The notes beneath the pieces are model-generated. The model did no database searches, was not told where the DNA came from, and worked only from the letters and a program-made list of their open reading frames with translations. The position numbers were made by a program, and so were the translations under genes. From Chitinophaga polysaccharea (lineage in GTDB: Bacteria > Bacteroidota > Bacteroidia > Chitinophagales > Chitinophagaceae), in contig NZ_VIWO01000008.1 in NCBI RefSeq assembly GCF_007829335.1, positions 62,001 through 126,000 on the forward strand: 64,000 nt of DNA, written 5' to 3'. The first letter of the stretch is position 1, and every line of letters starts with the position of its first letter. Of this stretch, positions 45,438-54,936 are shown piece by piece.

Positions 45438-45496
45438 CGCCGGTGAGTGACGACCGGTGAAAATTTTCACCGCCAAAAACATTTCACTCACCGGCG
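45438..45496. repeat. Nested inverted repeats behind the permease gene
   Basis: Outer arms CGCCGGTGAGTGA (45438-45450) and its complement (45484-45496) enclose a perfect 18-bp palindrome CGGTGAAAATTTTCACCG (45455-45472). The GGTGA element thus appears four times in alternating orientation. It begins 6 nt after the permease stop and 78 nt before the monooxygenase start. No T run follows, so a regulator site or cruciform is as likely as a terminator. Confidence 0.6.
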
Positions 45497-45573
45497 ATCC
45501 CTGTTACCTTACCTAACGGTTGTTGATCCGGGAATGCGGTACGGCTAGTTTTGCTGTACAAAATTCCATTACA

Positions 45574-46791
45574 ATGACCAGCAATCATCCTCCTCACGTA
45601 CTTATCATTGGCGGCGGTATCGGCGGACTTAGCCTTGCGCTGTTCCTTCACAAAGCCGGTATTGGCAGCACCGTTTATGAAGCTTATCCACCCCGGGAAG
45701 CGGCGGGCGGCGGTTTAAACATAGCGCCCAACGGCATGAATGTACTCGCAGCGCTGGGTCTTGCCCAGGACATTATTTCCCGCGGCGCTGTTACTATGCA
45801 GCACTGTTTTCGCGATGAACATGGAAAAGTATTAGCCTCTATTCCTTATGGCAATATCACTAAATATGGGCAGCCTGGCGTAAGCATGTCCAGGGCCGAT
45901 CTGCACGAAGTGCTGGCACAGGCCGCCAAAGTCGCGGGCATTTCCATACAATACAATAAGCGACTTACCGGCATAGATCAGCACCCTACCGGTGTAAACG
46001 CGTGCTTTGAAGATGGCAGCAGCGACAGTGGTGATATATTGATTGGCGCAGATGGTATCCGGTCCCGTACCCGTAGTATTATTTTACCCGATGGCCCACA
46101 ACCGGCATTTGTAAACGTAGTAGGCGTAGGCGGTTTTGCGAAGATCAGCGACCTGCCCGAAATCACCAGCCGGGAACTACGCAGCCTGAATTTTACCTTT
46201 GGCGCCAAAGGTTTTTTTGGCTATTGCGCAGCCGGCAACGAATATGCCATGTGGTGGTCTAACCTTTATGCTACCGAACCAATGAGCGAACAGGCTTTGA
46301 GGCAGTTGTCGCTGGATAGTATAAAAGCCGAAATGCTGGCCATCTACAAAGATTTTCATGCGCCCATCGCCACGCTTATTGAACACACAGAAAGACCTAT
46401 CAAACAAAATATCAGCGATATACAATCATTGCCTACCTGGCATAAAAACAGGGTGTTGCTCATTGGCGACGCAGCACATGCGGTAAGTCCCAACTCTGGA
46501 CAGGGTGCGTCTATGGCCCTGGAAGACAGCATGTACCTGGCTAAATTACTACGCGATGGCAACGGCGATTATGAGCAGGTATTTACCCAATTTGAACAAG
46601 ATCGCAAACCCCGCGTAGAAAAAATTGTGGCAGAAGGAAGAAGGCGCGGCGCCGGCAAACAAGCAGTAAGCCCATTCCAGGCGAAAGTCCGCAACTTCAT
46701 GATGAGCATTTTCCTTCGCTTGTTTGGCATAAAAGGCCAGGACTGGGTATACCAGTATCGCGTCGACTGGGAAACCCGGCAGCGCGCCTAG
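45574..46791 (+). CDS. FAD-dependent aromatic-ring-type monooxygenase
   Basis: The ATG at 45574 gives 405 residues. The Rossmann FAD site is VLIIGGGIGGLSLALFLHKAGI near the start, the DG motif is GADGIRSRTR (about 160), and the GD motif is VLLIGDAAHAVSPNSGQGASMALEDSMYLAKLL (about 300). This is the class A flavoprotein monooxygenase layout, which also includes TetX-type and salicylate-hydroxylase-type enzymes. The substrate is unknown. It lies downstream of the permease and the nested repeat. Confidence 0.92.
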   Translation: MTSNHPPHVLIIGGGIGGLSLALFLHKAGIGSTVYEAYPPREAAGGGLNIAPNGMNVLAALGLAQDIISRGAVTMQHCFRDEHGKVLASIPYGNITKYGQPGVSMSRADLHEVLAQAAKVAGISIQYNKRLTGIDQHPTGVNACFEDGSSDSGDILIGADGIRSRTRSIILPDGPQPAFVNVVGVGGFAKISDLPEITSRELRSLNFTFGAKGFFGYCAAGNEYAMWWSNLYATEPMSEQALRQLSLDSIKAEMLAIYKDFHAPIATLIEHTERPIKQNISDIQSLPTWHKNRVLLIGDAAHAVSPNSGQGASMALEDSMYLAKLLRDGNGDYEQVFTQFEQDRKPRVEKIVAEGRRRGAGKQAVSPFQAKVRNFMMSIFLRLFGIKGQDWVYQYRVDWETRQRA

Positions 46792-46828
46792 TACAGCGTA
46801 AGAAGGCAGGTACTTTTCCCCCAGGCAT

Positions 46829-47239
46829 TTACTTTCCGGCCGACAGAATATCCAGGTAATGCGGATTAGACATCACACCGAGTATATTCCCAAACGGGTC
46901 TACCACTGAAGCCGTCACAAAGCCGTGGGAGCGGTCGGTGATCGGTTCATATTCCCTGGCGCCCATCGACAACAGGCGGTCAAAAGTACCTTTTACATCA
47001 TCAACATGCCAGTAAACAATGGCTCTGCCGGGCGTTGTGGCGGCTCCTTCCGGCATATACCGGCTATCAATGATGCCGAGTTCGTGCTCATAATCTCCGA
47101 TACGAAATTCAATATAACCAGGTACTTCAAAATAAGGGGCTATCCCCAGTAAATCAGTATACCATTGCTTTGCAGCGGTATGATCTGCTGCATAAAAACT
47201 GATGGTAGCCACGCCGCGTAATGTGTTGGAAAAAGCCAT
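46829..47239 (-). CDS. VOC-superfamily (glyoxalase/bleomycin-resistance-like) protein
   Basis: 136 residues with two beta-alpha-beta-beta-beta halves: LRGVATISFYAADHTAAKQWYTDLLGIAPYF and RAIVYWHVDDVKGTFDRLLSMGAREYEPI...VVDPFGNILGVMSNPHY. Metal-ligand positions are suggested by His and Glu in the usual strands, but function cannot be assigned. It converges on the monooxygenase gene, 37 nt apart, with no terminator between them. Confidence 0.9.
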   Translation of the reverse strand: MAFSNTLRGVATISFYAADHTAAKQWYTDLLGIAPYFEVPGYIEFRIGDYEHELGIIDSRYMPEGAATTPGRAIVYWHVDDVKGTFDRLLSMGAREYEPITDRSHGFVTASVVDPFGNILGVMSNPHYLDILSAGK

Positions 47240-47327
47240 ATAAATTTGTTTTTAGAAGATGATGATGTAAAAGTAGCAGCACGTTGTGACAGCCTTATGT
47301 CAGCAGTAAAAAACAAAAATCAAAATG

Positions 47328-47380
47328 TTATAAAAAAGAGAAGAGAATGCCTTTCAGGCATTCTCTTCTCTTTTTTATAA
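47328..47380. terminator. 25-bp perfect palindromic terminator behind the CDF gene
   Basis: Arms 47328-47352 and 47356-47380 pair perfectly with a 3-nt loop. A-rich bases at one end and T-rich at the other make it a terminator on either strand. It ends the minus-strand metal-efflux cluster. Confidence 0.9.
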
Positions 47381-47386
47381 CGCAAA

Positions 47387-48802
47387 TTATTTCTCTGGTT
47401 CAGGGTCAATATGCACCCGGATAATATCGGGTACTTTTAGTTTCAGCGCCCGTTCCAGGTCATACATAATCGTATGGGTACTGGCGAGGGAGGTGTCTCC
47501 CGGCAGGGTCATAATCAGTGTCACTACCAGGCCCTCGTCTGTAAGCAGCACTTCGTCAATATCCACGTGCTGATATTCGGTAAGATCGGCCAGGGCCTGT
47601 CTTACCTTTTCCATGGACGGAATATGACGGATGGAAGAGCGGGGCGTTTCATTCCTGGGTTCAATATGCACCGCTACTTTTACCGGCAGGGCAAACTCCT
47701 GCTGCAACGCTGTTTCCAGGAGTTCGGATTTGGTATGAGCCTCCCGTAGCGTAAGGTTATCTGGCACTTCGAGGTCCAGTTCTATCCGCATTTCATTGGC
47801 CACGAGATAGAGGTTCAGGTTGTGAATACGTAGGTCGAGCCGGGCCGCTACCGAGCGAACGGTAATACTATAGGGCTCATCGGTGGTATGAATGGGTTCT
47901 GCGTGTACAATAATTTCTGCGGCACCATCCAGTTCTTCGCGTATAGCCTGTTCGATGGTTTCCGTAAGTTCGTGCGCTTTTTCGAAGGTGAGGCTCCTCA
48001 AGGTGCCTACGGTGGCTTCTACATACGCCTTGTTGCCCACAAAGCGGGTTTTGACGGTGACTGCTCCCGGCACTACACCTGGTATTTTTTCCACCGCTTC
48101 CTGCAGGCGGGGCAGCAGGTCTTCCGGTACGTCATCCATCAGTGATTTGATAGCTTCTGCGCCTATATGCCATACCGATTTAAACGCAATAGCTACCACG
48201 CCCAATGCTGCAAACGCATCGGCACGTTCTACCAGCCAAACGGGTAATGGCAGGTATTTCGCCAGATAGATAAACAATAAGCCCAGCAATACAGCCGCAG
48301 ATCCCAGCATGTCGTTACTAAAGTGCTCTGCATCCGAAGCCAGGGCCTGACTCTGATAATGTTTAGCCGCACGCTTCAAAGTTTGTACCCGCATGAAGTC
48401 GACCACGATACTGATAACGATGATGGAAAACGACCAGATCGTTACTTTCGGTGCCCCCGGCTCCCATATAATTTTCACGATGGCATGATAGCCGATAATG
48501 ATAGCCGTAGCGCCCAGCAGCGTCATACCGGCCAGGGCGCCCAGCGATTCTGCCCTTTCATGCCCGTAGGGATGGTTGGCATCCGGAGGTTTGGCCGCCA
48601 CCCGAACGGCCACAAAGGTGACTAAGGTAGATAACAAGTCCAGCAACGAGTGCACCCCTTCCGCTATCAATCCCAAACTACCGGTAAGCAGGCCCACCAC
48701 AAACTTGAGTGCTGCTAAACCGCCGCTGGCTATGATAGAAATAGTAGTGATTTTACTTTTGCTTTGAACAGGATTCTCTCGTGATACTACCTCATTAACC
48801 AT
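47387..48802 (-). CDS. Cation diffusion facilitator (CDF) transporter with three C-terminal cytoplasmic repeats
   Basis: 471 residues, longer than the usual 300. The six-helix membrane part (about 18-200) carries the metal-site motifs HSLLD, HPYGHERAESLG and DAEHFSNDMLGS. The C-terminal tail then holds three tandem ferredoxin-like dimerisation modules of about 85 residues. They end in IIVHAEP, VAVHIEP and IRVHIDP, and each contains a matching TFEKAH/TLREAH/SLASTH helix start. Single-module CDFs export Zn, Co, Cd, Fe or Mn by proton antiport. The gene lies downstream of the RND efflux genes (61-nt gap), suggesting joint divalent-metal export. Confidence 0.93.
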   Translation of the reverse strand: MVNEVVSRENPVQSKSKITTISIIASGGLAALKFVVGLLTGSLGLIAEGVHSLLDLLSTLVTFVAVRVAAKPPDANHPYGHERAESLGALAGMTLLGATAIIIGYHAIVKIIWEPGAPKVTIWSFSIIVISIVVDFMRVQTLKRAAKHYQSQALASDAEHFSNDMLGSAAVLLGLLFIYLAKYLPLPVWLVERADAFAALGVVAIAFKSVWHIGAEAIKSLMDDVPEDLLPRLQEAVEKIPGVVPGAVTVKTRFVGNKAYVEATVGTLRSLTFEKAHELTETIEQAIREELDGAAEIIVHAEPIHTTDEPYSITVRSVAARLDLRIHNLNLYLVANEMRIELDLEVPDNLTLREAHTKSELLETALQQEFALPVKVAVHIEPRNETPRSSIRHIPSMEKVRQALADLTEYQHVDIDEVLLTDEGLVVTLIMTLPGDTSLASTHTIMYDLERALKLKVPDIIRVHIDPEPEK

Positions 48803-48863
48803 ACGGGTGATTTAAATGACAAATGTCTATATTTTATCCTCATTAACAAAAATGCGCAATTTC

Positions 48864-50006
48864 CTATTCTTCTTCATTATTCTTCATCTTCATCAACAGC
48901 GTGTACGCGTTACGGGTAACAATCTTCTTATCTGCCAGCGCTGTCTTAATCTCCGTATATCCGTCATTGCTGGTGCCGGTTTCCACAGGTGTCATCGTAA
49001 ACTTGTCGGCCCCGGTGGCCACAAAAACATAGGTTTTGTTTTTCCACTTCACCACCGCATCGTTAGGCAAAGCGTTTACAGATGCGTTATTCAGCGCTAT
49101 TTCTGCATTCATAAACATGCCCGGCAGTAAACGCTTATCAAATTTCTCAAAGTGACAATGTACTTCCCCTGCCCTGTTTTCATCAATATTGTGGGTGATC
49201 AGATGGATGGTGGCCGCATATTTCTCCCCGTTATTGTTGGCATAGCAAACCACTTTCTGTCCGGGCGCCAGGTTGGCCATGTCCTTCTCAAATACGGTGA
49301 GGTTGAGGTGCAGGTCGGCCGGGTTAATCAGTTCAAATAATACGTCGGTAGGGCCTACATATTTCCCCGGGTTGGCATTCACCTTAGATACATACCCGCT
49401 GATAGGCGCGTAAATGGCCACACTCCGGGTGATATTACCATCTGTTAACTTATCCGGATGAATATTGATCAGCTGTAACTTTTCTCTCAGGGCGCTCAGC
49501 AACACTTTCTGCGCTTCGTATTCGCTTCTTACCTGTTGAAACACCTTATCGCTATTGGCTTTGGACTCATTCAATTCTTTCTGCCGGATGAAGTCAGCCT
49601 CCAGGTAACGCAATTTACTTTTAGCGACGAGGTAGTCCTGTTGCAGCTGTATATATTGCGGATCTTCCAATACAGCCATCACCTGTCCTTTGTTTACCTG
49701 CATTCCCGGGAGCAGCTGCATGCTTTTCAGGTAACCTCCCATTGGCATACTTACAGATACAATATTTTGCGGAGGTACGTCTACCACACCATTTACCTTC
49801 AGCACGGTGTACATGTCGCGGGTAGTAACGGGTTGGATTTCCAGGCCGGCTGCTTTCAGCTGCTCTGGTGTGAGTTGCACCTCGTTACTTTCGGCTACCG
49901 CCGTGTTGGTGGGCTTATTGTTGACCGCTTGTTCCGGTGCTTTATTTTCCTTGCAGGACAACAATATGACTCCAAAACTATATGCTAATAACGTTATTTT
50001 TTTCAT
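48864..50006 (-). CDS. RND efflux periplasmic adaptor, CusB/CzcB type
   Basis: 380 residues with a lipoprotein-like leader (LLSCKEN, Cys18). A beta-barrel/lipoyl/hairpin layout follows: PPQNIVSVSMPMGGYLKSMQLLPGMQVNKGQVMAVLEDPQYIQLQQDYLVAKSKLRYLEAD, then a coiled-coil hairpin and AIYAPISGYVSKVNANPGKYVGPTDVLFELINPADLHLNLTVFEKD. It bridges the inner-membrane pump and the outer-membrane channel, both encoded in the single gene 19 nt upstream. Heavy-metal specificity is inferred from its CusB/CzcB character and its neighbours. Confidence 0.93.
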   Translation of the reverse strand: MKKITLLAYSFGVILLSCKENKAPEQAVNNKPTNTAVAESNEVQLTPEQLKAAGLEIQPVTTRDMYTVLKVNGVVDVPPQNIVSVSMPMGGYLKSMQLLPGMQVNKGQVMAVLEDPQYIQLQQDYLVAKSKLRYLEADFIRQKELNESKANSDKVFQQVRSEYEAQKVLLSALREKLQLINIHPDKLTDGNITRSVAIYAPISGYVSKVNANPGKYVGPTDVLFELINPADLHLNLTVFEKDMANLAPGQKVVCYANNNGEKYAATIHLITHNIDENRAGEVHCHFEKFDKRLLPGMFMNAEIALNNASVNALPNDAVVKWKNKTYVFVATGADKFTMTPVETGTSNDGYTEIKTALADKKIVTRNAYTLLMKMKNNEEE

Positions 50007-50025
50007 GACTCCGGATTAAAAAATT

Positions 50026-53000
50026 TTAATTAATACCGCTCAATTTTTCTACGGTGAATGCGGCGTTGTTCAACTGTTCTATCACAGCGAAATAGTTGCT
50101 GCGCATTTCGAGGGCCTGGTTAATGAGCATCACCCATTCGAGGTAGCCAATTTCCCCGCTGACCATGCGTTTCCCGGCGTTAACAATTACCAGGTTGGCA
50201 TTATTCAATAAGGTGGTACGATACACGTCCAACAGTTGCAGGTTGCGCGTATATACTTGTATTGCGTTTTGTAGCTCCGTTCCCAGCTGCTGGCGGGTGG
50301 CCTGCAACTCCTGTTGCTGCTGCTGCATAAATACCCGGGAGGCCTTAACGCGGGAGCGCTGTCCGATGTTGAATATCGGGATACCCACGCCGGCACTTAC
50401 CGATGAAAACCGGTCGCCGCCGCCGAAATATTTCTCCTCATTTCCTACCCGCTGGTAACCAATAATGCTCATGTTGTTATAGCCCAGATTAAGTGTAGGC
50501 AATAAACGGCTTTTCTCCAGTTTGTTTTCCTGGATGCTGCGCTCCAGCAGTTGCCGGCGCAGGGCGAGTGCGGGCGTATTGGCAATCACGCCGGTATCCG
50601 GCAATGCCGCCAGGTGATATATTAAGCTATCGCTAACGGGAATCACGGCATCGGGGGTGTTTAACAGCCACCGGAATTGGTTCATTGCCACGGCTTCATC
50701 TGTTTTCAGCGACAGTAGCTGGTTGGCAATCTGTATCCGCTGATTTTCTGCGGTCGATTTCTCCAGGATGTCCACATCGCCGGTTTTAAAACGCAGCGCT
50801 GTTTTTTGTAAAAAAACCTGGTAAATACTGTCTGCTTCCCGCAATAGCAGCTCTTTCTCATGCAGTAGCAAGAGGGCGTAAAAAGATTGTTTCACCTGGG
50901 CGGCGAGTTCATTTTCCTGTTGACGGGTATGTGTCTGGCTCAGGGCGATATTGGTATTGTTGATACTGCGCTGATGTTTATATACCGTAGGAAATTGTAT
51001 GCCCTGTGACACCGTGAACCTGTTATCGTTGGCCACGCTGTTTATTTTGCCATACTCTATCCCCAGGTTGGTTTTGTCGAAGTCGAGGTTGCTTTTCTTC
51101 AGCGAGCGATAGTATTGCTCTCCTAACCTCGACGCCTGTACGTTCAGGTTATTTTTAGTGGCCAGCTGAATGGCTTCCGGCAGGGTTACTTTCTGCTGTG
51201 CCTGCACCAGGGCCGGCGAAGCCAGCAAACAAAGCAGGATAAGCGTTGCTGCCACTTTACCTGGTTTGAAATATTTAAATCCTTTCTCAAAAAGGATATA
51301 AAATACGGGCAACACAAATAATGTTAACATCGTAGATATTATTAATCCGCCAATTACCACGGTGGCCAATGGTTTCTGTACTTCGGCGCCTGCGCCTTTG
51401 CTCAATGCCATAGGAATAAAGCCCAGCGAAGGCACCAGCGCGGTCATCAACACAGCACGCAGTTTTGACTTAGTGCCGTGTATCACTATTTTCCGTACGT
51501 CTTCTTCTCCTTCTTTTCTCAGCCGGTTAAATTCCGATACCAGTAAGATACCATTCAACACGGCTACTCCGAAGAGTGCGATAAAACCTACCCCTGCAGA
51601 AATGCTAAAGGGCATGCCTCTCATCCACAGGGCCAGGATGCCTCCAATGGCCGACAGCGGGATGGCCGTGTAAATCAGTAATCCCTGTTTCACCGAGTTA
51701 AACGCAAAATATAAGAGCATAAATATCATTAGCAGCGCAATGGGTACTACCACGGACAAACGTTGCTTGGCTGCTGTGAGATTCTCAAAAGCGCCACCAT
51801 ACACAATATGATAGGCTGGTGGTAATTTCAGCTTTGCGGCCACTTTTTGCTGTAACTCCGTTACAATAGTTTGTACATCCCTGCCGGTGACGTTGAAGCC
51901 TACGATAATTCTCCGGCGGGTATTTTCGCGCTGTATCTGGTTGGGGCCTTCTATTTCTTCTACGGTGGCTACCTGTTCCAGCGGGATTTGTATCCCGTTC
52001 CGGGCGGGGATCAACAGCTGTTGAACATCCGATAAATGCTGACGTTCTTCATCTGCCAATCGCACCACCATATCAAAGCGTTTCTCGCCTTCATATACCA
52101 GTCCTGCGCTCTGGCCGGCGAAGGCGGTATTGACTACGCGGTTTACATCACTCACATTCAATCCATAGCGGGCCATAGCATCCCGGTTGTAGTGGATAAC
52201 TACCTGCGGCATACCAGTTACCGTTTCTACGTATAGGTTGATGGCGCCATCTACCGTCCGTATCACGTCTCCCAGTTTGTTGGCATAAAGTGCCAGCGTA
52301 TCCAGGTCTTCTCCGAAAATTTTACATACCACATCCTGGCGGGCGCCGGTCATGAGTTCATTGAAGCGCATTTGTACGGGGAACTGGAAACCTACGCTGA
52401 GACCGGGCAGTACGGCAAGTTCCTTGCTCATCTTTTCCGACAGCTCATCGAAGGAATGGGCAGAGGTCCATTTCTTCTTATCTTTCAATATCACCATCAT
52501 ATCGGCAGCTTCCAGCGGCATAGGATCGGTAGGGATTTCCGCGCTACCTATTTTGGTAACTACCTTCTCCACTTCCGGAAATTTGTTGAGTAAGATACTG
52601 GCTGCTTTCTGCGTTTCCTTCACCGTGGTATGCAGGTTACTACCTGTTAACAGGCGGGTGTCTACCGCGAAATCGCCTTCTTCCAGTTGTGGGATAAACT
52701 CCCCACCCATTCCTCCCAGGATCAGTACGGCAATGGCAAACAGCGCCAGGGTGCCGGCTATCAGTGTTTTGGGAAAGTTCATCACGCGGGTCAGCAAGGG
52801 CTGGTATCTTTTCTGGAGCCAGGTCATCATGCGATCTGCCAGCGTTTCTTTATGATTGATTTTTTTGTTGAGAAATAAAGCACTCATCATCGGCACATAG
52901 GTAACCGACAACAGGAAAGCGCCGAGGATGGCGAAAGCCACGGTAAAGGCCATGGGCTTAAACATCTTTCCTTCTATACCCTGCAAGGATAAAATAGGAA

Positions 53001-54390
53001 TATATACGATGAGAATAATGATCTGGCTGAACACAGCTGATGTGATCATAGTACCGGTAGCTGCGTTTACTTCTGTATCCATCGTATCCTGGTTTACCAC
53101 ACCAATATCTTTAAATTGTTTGGAGTGGGTAAAACGGTGCAGGATAGCTTCTACCACGATTACCGTACCATCCACGATCAGCCCGAAGTCGATGGCTCCA
53201 AGGCTCATCAGGTTACCGCCCACACCAAATTTATTCATAAGGATAATGGCAAAAAGCATAGACAGCGGGATCACCGAAGATACTATCAAGCCAGCCCGGA
53301 GGTTGCCCAGGAAAAACACCAATACAAACACTACAATCAGCGCACCTTCCACCAGGTTAGTTTCCACGGTGCTGATGGCATGATTTACCATTTTGGTACG
53401 ATCCAGGAAAGGTTCAATAACTACGCCTTCTGGCAGGGAATGTTGAATTTCGGATATCTTTTCCTTTACCCTTTTGATAACGGCAGAAGAGTTTTCTCCT
53501 TTCAGCATCATTACTACGGCGCCGGCAACTTCTCCTTTATCGTTGTAACACATGGCCCCATAGCGGGTGGCGGCGCCCAGTTGTACCGTGGCTACATCGC
53601 GTATCAGCACCGGAATGCCGTTGTCCAGCGTTTTCACCACAATTTTTTCAATATCTTCTATGCTTTGTGTAAGTCCTTCGCTTCGTATATACAATACGGT
53701 AGGACCTTTTTCGATATAGGCGCCACCAGTATTCTGGTTATTCTTTTCCAGGGCATCGAAAACATCTCCCACCGTAATGTTATTGGCTTTCAGCTGCCCG
53801 GGCTTTACGGCAATTTCATATTGCTTGAGTTGTCCACCGAAACTGCTTACATCTGCCACACCGGGGGTACCCAGCAGCTGCCGGCGCACTACCCAGTCCT
53901 GCAGGGTACGCAGTTCCATAGGTCCGTATTTGTCTTCGTAGCCCGGTTTTGGACGCACGACATATTGATATATTTCGCCCAGCCCGGTCGTTACCGGCGC
54001 CATTGCCGGAGCGCCTACACCGGCCGGGATCTCCTGCTGCACCTGTTGCAAACGCTCGCTGATCTGCTGCCGCGCCCAGTACACATCTGTTTCATCGTTG
54101 AATACAATTGTTACCAGCGATAGCCCAAAGCGGGAAAAACTCCGGATTTGTTTCAGTCCCGGAATATTACTACAAGCCTGTTCTATGGGAAACGTGATCA
54201 AACGCTCCACATCGGGCGCACCCAACGCAGGCGACACGGTTATTACCTGTACCTGGTTGTCTGTAATATCCGGTACGGCATCAATCGGTAAACGGGTCAC
54301 CTCGTAGGTACCCCAACCAATTAAAGCCAATACAAATAGTCCTACAATCAGCTTATTCTTTACAGAAAAGCTAATGATTTTATTTAGCAT
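50026..54390 (-). CDS. CusA/CzcA-type RND metal pump fused to a TolC-like outer-membrane channel
   Basis: One 1454-residue frame. Residues 1-1030 are a heavy-metal-efflux RND pump: N-terminal helix, pore domains, the HME signature DFGLIVDGTVIVVE at about 400, and GEFIPQLEEGDFAVDTRL. The last helices end at FVLPVFYILFEKGFKYF. A second export-signal-like stretch (about 1040-1060: VAATLILLCLLASPALVQAQ) leads into a TolC-family channel (about 1062-1454: VTLPEAIQLATKNNLNVQASRLGEQYY...). The pump and outer-membrane subunits thus start as one polypeptide, and the internal signal-like segment suggests cleavage. The fusion is known in Bacteroidota. The ion is probably Zn/Co/Ni/Cd or Cu/Ag. Confidence 0.95.
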   Translation of the reverse strand: MLNKIISFSVKNKLIVGLFVLALIGWGTYEVTRLPIDAVPDITDNQVQVITVSPALGAPDVERLITFPIEQACSNIPGLKQIRSFSRFGLSLVTIVFNDETDVYWARQQISERLQQVQQEIPAGVGAPAMAPVTTGLGEIYQYVVRPKPGYEDKYGPMELRTLQDWVVRRQLLGTPGVADVSSFGGQLKQYEIAVKPGQLKANNITVGDVFDALEKNNQNTGGAYIEKGPTVLYIRSEGLTQSIEDIEKIVVKTLDNGIPVLIRDVATVQLGAATRYGAMCYNDKGEVAGAVVMMLKGENSSAVIKRVKEKISEIQHSLPEGVVIEPFLDRTKMVNHAISTVETNLVEGALIVVFVLVFFLGNLRAGLIVSSVIPLSMLFAIILMNKFGVGGNLMSLGAIDFGLIVDGTVIVVEAILHRFTHSKQFKDIGVVNQDTMDTEVNAATGTMITSAVFSQIIILIVYIPILSLQGIEGKMFKPMAFTVAFAILGAFLLSVTYVPMMSALFLNKKINHKETLADRMMTWLQKRYQPLLTRVMNFPKTLIAGTLALFAIAVLILGGMGGEFIPQLEEGDFAVDTRLLTGSNLHTTVKETQKAASILLNKFPEVEKVVTKIGSAEIPTDPMPLEAADMMVILKDKKKWTSAHSFDELSEKMSKELAVLPGLSVGFQFPVQMRFNELMTGARQDVVCKIFGEDLDTLALYANKLGDVIRTVDGAINLYVETVTGMPQVVIHYNRDAMARYGLNVSDVNRVVNTAFAGQSAGLVYEGEKRFDMVVRLADEERQHLSDVQQLLIPARNGIQIPLEQVATVEEIEGPNQIQRENTRRRIIVGFNVTGRDVQTIVTELQQKVAAKLKLPPAYHIVYGGAFENLTAAKQRLSVVVPIALLMIFMLLYFAFNSVKQGLLIYTAIPLSAIGGILALWMRGMPFSISAGVGFIALFGVAVLNGILLVSEFNRLRKEGEEDVRKIVIHGTKSKLRAVLMTALVPSLGFIPMALSKGAGAEVQKPLATVVIGGLIISTMLTLFVLPVFYILFEKGFKYFKPGKVAATLILLCLLASPALVQAQQKVTLPEAIQLATKNNLNVQASRLGEQYYRSLKKSNLDFDKTNLGIEYGKINSVANDNRFTVSQGIQFPTVYKHQRSINNTNIALSQTHTRQQENELAAQVKQSFYALLLLHEKELLLREADSIYQVFLQKTALRFKTGDVDILEKSTAENQRIQIANQLLSLKTDEAVAMNQFRWLLNTPDAVIPVSDSLIYHLAALPDTGVIANTPALALRRQLLERSIQENKLEKSRLLPTLNLGYNNMSIIGYQRVGNEEKYFGGGDRFSSVSAGVGIPIFNIGQRSRVKASRVFMQQQQQELQATRQQLGTELQNAIQVYTRNLQLLDVYRTTLLNNANLVIVNAGKRMVSGEIGYLEWVMLINQALEMRSNYFAVIEQLNNAAFTVEKLSGIN

Positions 54391-54438
54391 GTCTTCTTCG
54401 TTAATTCAAAAGGAAATAAAAGCGTATATCCCTGTCTG

Positions 54439-54861
54439 TTATACAGTCAGAAAAATTATCTGCGAATCGGATAAAGCTTGTGCCCGTGGAGGCCTGAAAA
54501 GCGAAGATAGCGCTGGTTCCGGGAGGTGATAGTCCCTGAGTATGGGATAATTAATCGCAATAGGAGCCGGCTGTGGTTGCCTGTTTACAGTAGCCGACTT
54601 AGCCAGGGGAACAAAGGCATGCTGCAGCAGGTTGATGTCTATTGTTTTATAGGGTAGCTGCATATCCCTGTCGTCGTCGTTATCTCCATCATCTGGCAGC
54701 AGGTAATGAATACAGAGGAAGTCGGTGATGCTGAGCTGGTGATTACGCTGCTGGTGCTCCTTATAATGTACTACCAGCATAGGTATCTTCAACAACTGAT
54801 CGAAACCGGTGTTGTGTAAAAAGAAGATAAATAATAATATGTATGCAGCTATTCTTTTCAC
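54439..54861 (-). CDS. Small exported protein heading the metal-efflux cluster
   Basis: No family recognised. The frame opens with a TTG at 54870, but a GTG at 54861 (VKRIAAYILLFIFFLHN) gives a better start, with 140 residues. The hydrophobic N-terminus looks like a signal peptide. A His-containing segment (VVHYKEHQQRNHQLSITDFLCIHYLL) and a run of acidic residues (PDDGDNDDDRD) could bind divalent metal. Small proteins with this layout often precede CusA-type genes in Bacteroidota, so a metal-buffering or sensing role is plausible inference. TATCTTTG (54875-54868, minus) matches the -7 consensus but overlaps the TTG, another reason to prefer a later start. Confidence 0.65.
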   Translation of the reverse strand: MKRIAAYILLFIFFLHNTGFDQLLKIPMLVVHYKEHQQRNHQLSITDFLCIHYLLPDDGDNDDDRDMQLPYKTIDINLLQHAFVPLAKSATVNRQPQPAPIAINYPILRDYHLPEPALSSLFRPPRAQALSDSQIIFLTV

Positions 54862-54936
54862 AGGGCACAAAGATAAAGATTCTCGCCGGACTGATTGATT
54901 ATTTTTGATAACTGTGTTTAAGGAGAGATATACCCG

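Noticed and set aside
53116..54123. 335-codon plus-strand frame opposite the RND pump
   Set aside because: Long, but antisense to the strongly conserved CusA/CzcA region, with His/Tyr/Gln-rich low-plausibility composition and no start context or family resemblance.
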